Part shown: positions 24,815 to 28,101 of the stretch, in pieces | Position numbering within the stretch: position 1 is the first letter of the stretch | How the letters are laid out: each line of letters opens with the position of its first letter | Origin: Candidatus Sigynarchaeota archaeon | GTDB lineage: Archaea; Asgardarchaeota; Lokiarchaeia; Sigynarchaeales; Sigynarchaeaceae | DNA: 28,101 nt | Assembly: GCA_030587525.1 (NCBI GenBank) | Contig: JAUQYW010000383.1 | Span: 1-28,101, forward strand | Direction of reading: 5' to 3' | Notes under the pieces: generated by a model | What the model was told of the DNA's origin: nothing | The model's input: only the letters and a program-made list of their open reading frames with translations | Database searches by the model: none | Translations under genes and position numbers: made by a program

Positions 24815-25150
24815 ATGGCACGTCTAACCAAAAAGCAATCCGAAGCCAAGAAAGCCCGCATCGCGGAGCTTCTTGCCAGCAACACGCCCTGGGCTCAAAT
24901 CGTGAAAGAGACGGGGTGCTCGAATCAAACGATCGCCGCGATTCATAATGGTAGTGGTAATCGTAGTGGTAAAAAATCTATACAAGCAACCTTAGATCCC
25001 GCGTCCCAAGCCGAGAACGCCGCATTGAAGGCAGGAGTTAGCGAGTTATACAAAACGTTCTTGGCAATAGCTGAGAAGCCACAAGATGCGAGGTATATTC
25101 TTGAAAAAATCAATGCAGAGAAAATCGATGGAGCTGTGAAGTATCTATGA
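24815..25150 (+). CDS. Small helix-turn-helix DNA-binding protein, probably autoregulated
   Basis: A 111-residue protein. Residues 9-45 form a resolvase-like helix-turn-helix (KKARIAELLASNTPWAQIVK, then ETGCSNQTIAAIHNG). It is followed by a four-residue tandem repeat NGSG-NRSG at 45-52 and a helical C-terminal half that may oligomerise. The frame opens at 24740, but the ATG at 24815 is chosen: GAGGTG ends 8 nt before it and the TATA box is at 24771-24779. Its promoter carries several TAATCGTAGTG repeats and a palindrome, and two copies of the same 12-bp unit lie inside the gene, coding for the NGSG/NRSG repeat. It overlaps the next gene by 4 bp (ATGA). It could be an operon repressor, or a replication or partition protein. 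Confidence 0.7.
   Translation: MARLTKKQSEAKKARIAELLASNTPWAQIVKETGCSNQTIAAIHNGSGNRSGKKSIQATLDPASQAENAALKAGVSELYKTFLAIAEKPQDARYILEKINAEKIDGAVKYL
24946..24969 (+). repeat. Two tandem 12-bp units inside the HTH gene, matching the upstream repeats
   Basis: TAATGGTAGTGG is followed directly by TAATCGTAGTGG; the second is identical to the copy at 24732-24743. The units encode part of the NGSG-NRSG repeat just after the recognition helix, so they may act both as DNA-binding sites and as coding sequence. Confidence 0.75.
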
Positions 25151-25560
25151 GTGAAATATTGAAACTTCTCAAGGAAAGCAAGGCCAGGGAAGAAGCCGAA
25201 GCAGCTGCCAAGCAAGCACCCTTGATACCGATCTTGCAAGAACCCGCGGCACCTGCTCCGCAAAAGAAAGCTCGCAAGCAAGCCAAGGTCCTTGAACAAG
25301 CCAAGCAGGAACCCGAGTTGTTGCCAGAAGCCCGGGAAGCCGATGATATCAAGGCCTTGGAAGGCAAGATCCCGGACGATGTCTGGCGGGCTTTATACTG
25401 GACGATCTTTCACAAGGTTGTCCCGCGAGGCAAGGCTGGAGGCGGCACAACCGCGAAGACCATGGCCGCGATCAAGAAGGTGCTTGGCACCCCGCAAGCC
25501 ACGGCCGCGATCAAGCGTGCAGAGCTGGCGGAATGGAACCTGTTATCACGAGCCAAGTAA
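25147..25560 (+). CDS. Lys/Ala/Glu-rich protein following the HTH gene
   Basis: A 137-residue protein not assigned to a family. Residues 1-75 are highly charged and Ala/Pro-rich (a KESKAREEAEAAAKQA helix, then PAAPAPQKKARKQ), probably disordered or coiled-coil. Residues 78-137 look folded (IPDDVWRALYWTIF, KAGGGTTAKTMAAIKKVLG) and could be a small helical domain binding DNA or a partner. The ATG overlaps the TGA of the HTH gene, so the two form an operon and the products probably act together. A T-rich run follows the TAA. Confidence 0.65.
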   Translation: MSEILKLLKESKAREEAEAAAKQAPLIPILQEPAAPAPQKKARKQAKVLEQAKQEPELLPEAREADDIKALEGKIPDDVWRALYWTIFHKVVPRGKAGGGTTAKTMAAIKKVLGTPQATAAIKRAELAEWNLLSRAK

Positions 25561-25562
25561 TC

Positions 25563-25580
25563 TTTTAACTATTTTTTATT
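25563..25580 (+). terminator. T-rich terminator after the HTH operon
   Basis: T4 and T6 tracts lie just after the TAA at 25560. The 212-bp gap to the convergent RHH gene has protein-like open frames on both strands, and none can be preferred. Confidence 0.35.
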
Positions 25581-25772
25581 TCCTGCAAGAAGGCCAAGTT
25601 TCTCGGGAAAAGATCATTCATTTTATCCATGTTCCACCGTGTTGGCCGGAACTAGGTCCATCTCGCGATCTCCCGGGCGAGTTCGAATATTTGGCAGACG
25701 TGGTAGACCTTCCAAGAATTCGATTTCTGGGAATGAAAAAAAAGTTGCTGGTAACTGGTGCCAATCCCGGGA

Positions 25773-25967
25773 TTAAGCCAGGTCCTTGGCATGCTTCTCG
25801 AAAAACTCGCGGATGGCGATCTTCACGACCTCGGGCCGCGACTTGTAGCCGAGCTCGGGTTTCACGAAGGGATCGACCATCTTTTCGAGAAAGGCCTTGG
25901 GAATATCCACGCCAGAAGCCGGGACCTTGGACGCGTGGGACTTTCTTTCTGTTTTGCTTTCGCTCAT
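25773..25967 (-). CDS. Ribbon-helix-helix (CopG/Arc-like) protein
   Basis: A 64-residue protein. After a basic tail (SESKTERKSHASK), residues 18-60 follow the ribbon-helix-helix pattern: a strand SGVDIPKAF, a first helix LEKMVDPFVK, the turn GYKSRPEVV, and a second helix KIAIREFFEKH. It should bind DNA as a dimer. Its ATG overlaps the TGA of the winged-helix gene upstream (ATGA). The operon is divergent from the small-gene operon starting at 26384, so it may control that promoter or its own. Confidence 0.72.
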   Translation of the reverse strand: MSESKTERKSHASKVPASGVDIPKAFLEKMVDPFVKPELGYKSRPEVVKIAIREFFEKHAKDLA

Positions 25968-26239
25968 GGTGTATCTTGCTTCCAGAGGGGGTCACTTATC
26001 TCTGGTAGGTTCCCCTTCTTCTCAATTCTAATAAGGGTAATGCGTGTTCCCGACTCAACAATTAACTTTGGCTTGGTTTGTATATACTTGATTAAATCCA
26101 CCCAACGTTTAATTGTCTGCATATTTGCTTTCATTTTTAACGCGATTTCATTAGGTGTTTTCGCGCCATCTTTTTCCAACTCGGCGTAAATCTCGTTGAT
26201 TATGGTTTTGGGGTCTTTATGTCGTTTTACTTTGCTCAT
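25964..26239 (-). CDS. Putative helix-turn-helix regulator
   Basis: A 91-residue protein with a likely HTH at about 10-52: INEIYAELEKDGAKTPNEIA, then a KMKANMQTIKRWVDLIKYIQ recognition helix. A beta-hairpin wing follows at 53-75 (KPKLIVESGTRITLIRIEKK). It is probably a transcription regulator. The ATG at 26239 is preferred over one five codons upstream because a TTATATT-like box at about 26273-26281 (minus strand) would start transcription between them. It overlaps the RHH gene by 4 bp, giving a two-regulator operon facing the small-gene operon. Confidence 0.6.
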   Translation of the reverse strand: MSKVKRHKDPKTIINEIYAELEKDGAKTPNEIALKMKANMQTIKRWVDLIKYIQTKPKLIVESGTRITLIRIEKKGNLPEISDPLWKQDTP

Positions 26240-26326
26240 AAGAAAACCACGCATTTCCTAATGTTCATTTCAATATAAGCTGGTGAAGTTATAAATATGG
26301 ATGATACCAGTATAATATGTGAAAGG

Positions 26327-26348
26327 CAACTTAGCAAAAGTTAAGTTG
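26327..26348. promoter_or_regulatory. Inverted repeat in the divergent promoter region
   Basis: CAACTTA, an 8-nt spacer, and its reverse complement TAAGTTG lie between the divergent regulator pair and the small-gene operon, just downstream of a TATAATAT-like stretch near 26310. It is a candidate operator for the RHH or HTH protein. Confidence 0.4.
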
Positions 26349-26383
26349 ACTGCAAAGATTCACACAAGAGTAGGTCGATAAAT

Positions 26384-26593
26384 ATGGAAAACGAAAATGG
26401 TTCCTACGCCTTCAAGCTCGGGGCCTTGTCGGTTATCGGGATAGTCCAAGGGCTCCTTTCTGATGGAGGCGAGGATGTCATGCAAAAGATCGAAAACAAG
26501 CTTGACGAGATCGAGTCGAACATAAACGCCAGGCTTCAAGAATCGCTCTACGGCCCTGCAGGAGACGAGAAAGCCCATGCCAAGAAAGAATGA
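26384..26593 (+). CDS. Small helical protein, first gene of the small-gene operon
   Basis: A 69-residue protein of unknown family. A moderately hydrophobic segment (YAFKLGALSVIGIVQGLL, about 8-25) is followed by an amphipathic coiled-coil-like helix (VMQKIENKLDEIESNINARL, about 32-51) and a charged tail. It might attach to membranes or oligomerise. It overlaps the next gene by 17 bp, consistent with coupled translation. Confidence 0.55.
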   Translation: MENENGSYAFKLGALSVIGIVQGLLSDGGEDVMQKIENKLDEIESNINARLQESLYGPAGDEKAHAKKE

Positions 26594-27014
26594 AGGCACC
26601 CATGCGGTCACGCTGGTCGTCCAGGTCCCGGACGAGCTCGACGCGGTGGACCCGTGGCTGGTGGAGAAATTCAAGTGGTCCTTGCACGATTACCTCGAGT
26701 GGCTCGTGGCGTGGTTCCTCACGCACGCGGACATGGACGAGCAATTGGCCAGGGACCTCGAAACGAAGTACGATCTGCCGAGCACCGAGTTTGCAGGGAA
26801 CTTCAACGCGGTCAGGAAGCTCCTGGGAAAGGAATTGATCGAGTATGATCCCTTGAATCGAATCATTCCCACGGACACCACCGGGACATGCCCGAGGTGT
26901 GGCGAGGAAAAATCCTGGCTCTTCGACGTGATGCAAGCAGGGAAGATCGCGTTCCGGTGGTGCCTCGAGTGCTTGCAGCGCGAAGGCTATGCCGGTCGCT
27001 TGGCGGTTATCTGA
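26577..27014 (+). CDS. RHH-like module plus C-terminal zinc ribbon
   Basis: A 145-residue protein. Residues 10-60 (VTLVVQVPDELDAVDPWLVE, then KFKWSLHDYLEWLVAWFL) resemble a ribbon-helix-helix or similar strand-helix-helix module, and they are clearly similar to the 76-residue protein encoded at 27394, suggesting duplication. Residues 105-132 form a zinc ribbon: C105-x2-C108 and C129-x2-C132. This combination points to nucleic-acid binding. The ATG lies inside the end of the preceding gene. The exact function is unknown. Confidence 0.68.
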   Translation: MPRKNEGTHAVTLVVQVPDELDAVDPWLVEKFKWSLHDYLEWLVAWFLTHADMDEQLARDLETKYDLPSTEFAGNFNAVRKLLGKELIEYDPLNRIIPTDTTGTCPRCGEEKSWLFDVMQAGKIAFRWCLECLQREGYAGRLAVI

Positions 27015-27027
27015 GGTGGCACCCTGC

Positions 27028-27237
27028 ATGAAAAACGAACCTGGATCCAGGGCCAGACCCGCGGGATTGCCGGCCCGCAGGTGCTCGCGGTGTGGCAGGG
27101 TGCTCACGGATTCACGGTCGATCGAGCGCGGGATCGGGCCGGTGTGTGCTGGCAAGCCAAGGAAGGCCAAGCAGCGCGGGCTCGATGCTTTTTTTGATTT
27201 TGATGAACAATTAGGAGATGAAAAGCATGAAAATTGA
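27028..27237 (+). CDS. Small zinc-knuckle protein (DUF6011-like)
   Basis: A 69-residue basic protein. The central motif RRCSRCGRVLTDSRS, followed by IERGIGPVCAG, matches the pattern C-x2-C-G-x-x-L-x(3)-S-x(5)-GIGP-x-C that I associate with DUF6011-type proteins, common in phages and plasmids. An Arg/Pro-rich N-terminus and an acidic C-terminus flank it. The ATG at 27028 is chosen because GAGGTGG lies 8 nt upstream; the frame extends 13 codons further up into the preceding gene. The last 11 bp overlap the next gene. Confidence 0.7.
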   Translation: MKNEPGSRARPAGLPARRCSRCGRVLTDSRSIERGIGPVCAGKPRKAKQRGLDAFFDFDEQLGDEKHEN

Positions 27238-27391
27238 AATCGAAGTGGAAGATGAAACGTGGACCAAGTTCAAGGCCTTGTGCGACGTTCTTGGCAAGGA
27301 TCCCATCACCTTCGTGGGCGAGAATGCCACGGATACCATGAAAAACCACGTGTTGATGATATCCGAGGCCTTCGATGGCGAGTGGGATTGA
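27227..27391 (+). CDS. 54-residue acidic protein, possible RHH-like
   Basis: Below common ORF cut-offs but well supported by context: AGGAG at 27213-27217 is 9 nt before the ATG, the start overlaps the previous gene by 11 bp, and the stop is 2 nt before the next ATG. The protein begins with a strand-like MKIEIEVEDETWTKFKAL and then a helix-rich segment. It resembles the opening of the neighbouring RHH-like proteins (strand, then W/L-rich helix) but is very acidic. Function unknown. Confidence 0.6.
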   Translation: MKIEIEVEDETWTKFKALCDVLGKDPITFVGENATDTMKNHVLMISEAFDGEWD

Positions 27392-27393
27392 TC

Positions 27394-27624
27394 ATGGCAG
27401 GAAAGCCGATGGAGATCGTCGTGAAAATTCCAGCAAGGTTCAGGAAGCTCGACGCGTGGCTAGCCGAGCATTTCAACACGTCGTTGGAAGCGGTCATGAA
27501 CCAGGTCCTTTCGAAGTATTTCACGTTGAGCAACCTGCCGGAGCAGGTGAGCGAAGTGCTGGATGGCGAGGACCCGTACCAATACATGGATGAGATCGCG
27601 AAAATGCTGGGGTGGAAGGAGTAA
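27394..27624 (+). CDS. Small RHH-like protein, paralogous to the 26577 gene product
   Basis: A 76-residue protein. Residues 5-55 (MEIVVKIPARFRKLDAWLAE, then HFNTSLEAVMNQVLSKYF) match the order strand-IP-helix-DAWL-helix of the 26577 protein, with identities spread over the whole segment; the C-terminus is acidic (LDGEDPYQYMDEIAKMLG). It is probably a dimeric DNA-binding protein, or decoy, of ribbon-helix-helix type. The ATG at 27394 lies 2 nt after the previous stop; the longer open frame upstream is only the shadow of the preceding gene. Confidence 0.65.
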   Translation: MAGKPMEIVVKIPARFRKLDAWLAEHFNTSLEAVMNQVLSKYFTLSNLPEQVSEVLDGEDPYQYMDEIAKMLGWKE

Positions 27625-27625
27625 C

Positions 27626-27853
27626 ATGGACGGAGACAAGATGAAATACAGGCCCTTGGGCACGCGTGTCCTCGCGGTCGTGGTGTGGAATGATATATTC
27701 TCCGAATGGTGCGTTTATATCGACGCGGTCGAGGGCCATGACCACGACGCGGAAGCGAAGGAGGTCGCTAGGACCGGATACAAGCAAGACGAGGACTTGG
27801 CCAAGGTCTTGTTCCCGAGCATCGCGGACTTGGAGTATACCTACACGGATTGA
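27626..27853 (+). CDS. Small protein of unknown function
   Basis: A 75-residue protein that starts one base after the previous stop (TAACATG), with AAGGAG just upstream. It has a strand-rich middle (LGTRVLAVVVWNDIFSEW, CVYIDAVEGHDHDAE) and an acidic, Tyr-rich end (DLEYTYTD). No family recognised. The His/Asp cluster GHDHD could bind metal, but this is speculation. Confidence 0.6.
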   Translation: MDGDKMKYRPLGTRVLAVVVWNDIFSEWCVYIDAVEGHDHDAEAKEVARTGYKQDEDLAKVLFPSIADLEYTYTD

Positions 27854-27863
27854 GGGAAACGAC

Positions 27864-27986
27864 ATGGAAATCAAGGATCGTGGAAAAATCATCCAGGTGC
27901 CCGCGGGATATCTCGTGATCGCCTTCACCTGCAAGGGCTGCAAGCTGGAATTCAGTTCCCGGCTGGTGGAAGGCCAGCCAATTTAA
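27864..27986 (+). CDS. 40-residue CxxC protein
   Basis: A tiny gene with start ATG 27864 (GAGG at 27852-27855 upstream) and TAA at 27984-27986. The protein has a beta-rich layout, IIQVPAGYLVIAFTCKGC, with one CxxC pair that could form half a zinc site in a dimer. The frame fits exactly between its neighbours in the operon. Confidence 0.5.
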   Translation: MEIKDRGKIIQVPAGYLVIAFTCKGCKLEFSSRLVEGQPI

Positions 27987-27995
27987 AGGAGCAAC

Positions 27996-28101
27996 ATGAA
28001 AACCAAAACACCATCCTTCACAAAGAGCGGCTATCCCACCGTGGCCACCCTGAACGCCATCGCCAAGTGGACGATAATGTCCGCCAAGAACGTAGAGGCA
28101 C
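27996..28101 (+). CDS. Start of a further operon gene, cut by the window edge
   Basis: An ATG with AAAGGA 6 nt upstream opens a frame that runs to the end of the window (35 codons seen, beginning MKTKTPSFTKSGYPTV and containing LNAIAKWTIMSA). Too little is visible to name the protein. Confidence 0.5.
   Translation, partial: MKTKTPSFTKSGYPTVATLNAIAKWTIMSAKNVEA

Larger units (their letters stand above)
22868..28101. mobile_element. Left part of a probable integrated plasmid- or virus-like element
   Basis: The genes from here to the window edge form a coherent accessory block: a tyrosine-recombinase homologue with its regulator, several small DNA-binding proteins (RHH, HTH), an iteron-like repeat cluster, and a tight operon of genes of 40-145 codons with zinc knuckles. 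The last operon also looks richer in G+C than the chromosome-like region to the left. No tRNA or direct-repeat attachment site is seen at the left border, and the right end is not in the window, so the boundaries are a guess. Confidence 0.45.

Noticed and set aside
25292..26008. 238-residue plus-strand reading frame
   Set aside because: It overlaps two well supported genes in other frames (25147-25560 and 25773-25967) and its beginning and end are low-complexity shadows.

Overview
The window looks archaeal, plausibly from an Asgard (Promethearchaeota) relative. Many first-in-operon genes have a TATA-like box about 20-30 nt before the start codon (leaderless or very short leaders), internal operon genes carry Shine-Dalgarno motifs, genes end in T-tracts without hairpins, and there is an AbrB/PIN toxin-antitoxin pair plus a von Willebrand A protein with a Sec23/24-like N-terminal zinc finger. 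The lineage call is inference from gene content. No tRNA, rRNA or CRISPR array was found.

Left part (1-6912): two N6-adenine DNA methyltransferase-type genes overlapping by 4 bp, then a Zn-finger/vWA/beta-sandwich/helical protein whose domain order recalls COPII Sec23/24. Centre-left (7549-19608): mostly membrane and cell-surface genes. These are a DUF998-like membrane protein with a flavodoxin, a very large membrane protein fused to an extracellular DUF4091 glycosidase-like domain, a PhnP-like metallo-beta-lactamase hydrolase, a membrane-anchored right-handed beta-helix protein coupled to a polytopic membrane protein, and a CPBP/Abi-like intramembrane protease homologue (catalytic Glu pair replaced by Gln) coupled to another membrane protein.

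19700-22600 is a region of small or damaged genes: a frameshifted small gene, a leucine-rich-repeat gene interrupted by an in-frame TAG whose frame continues into a typical LRR C-terminal cap, the AbrB/PIN pair, a small conserved-looking protein and an SCP2-like protein. TAG is otherwise absent as a stop codon in the window; all TAGs associated with confident genes lie in 20.2-22.2 kb.

From about 22.87 kb to the right edge the DNA looks like the left part of an integrated plasmid- or virus-like element. It starts with a ribbon-helix-helix/winged-helix regulator translationally coupled (TAATG) to a tyrosine-recombinase homologue lacking the first catalytic Arg. Next comes an HTH gene preceded by a cluster of TAATCGTAGTG repeats and a 20-bp palindrome; the same 12-bp unit recurs twice in tandem inside that gene. 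A divergent RHH + winged-HTH regulator pair follows, and finally a tightly packed operon of at least eight tiny genes, several carrying CxxC zinc knuckles and at least two sharing a paralogous RHH-like module. The right end of the element is outside the window.
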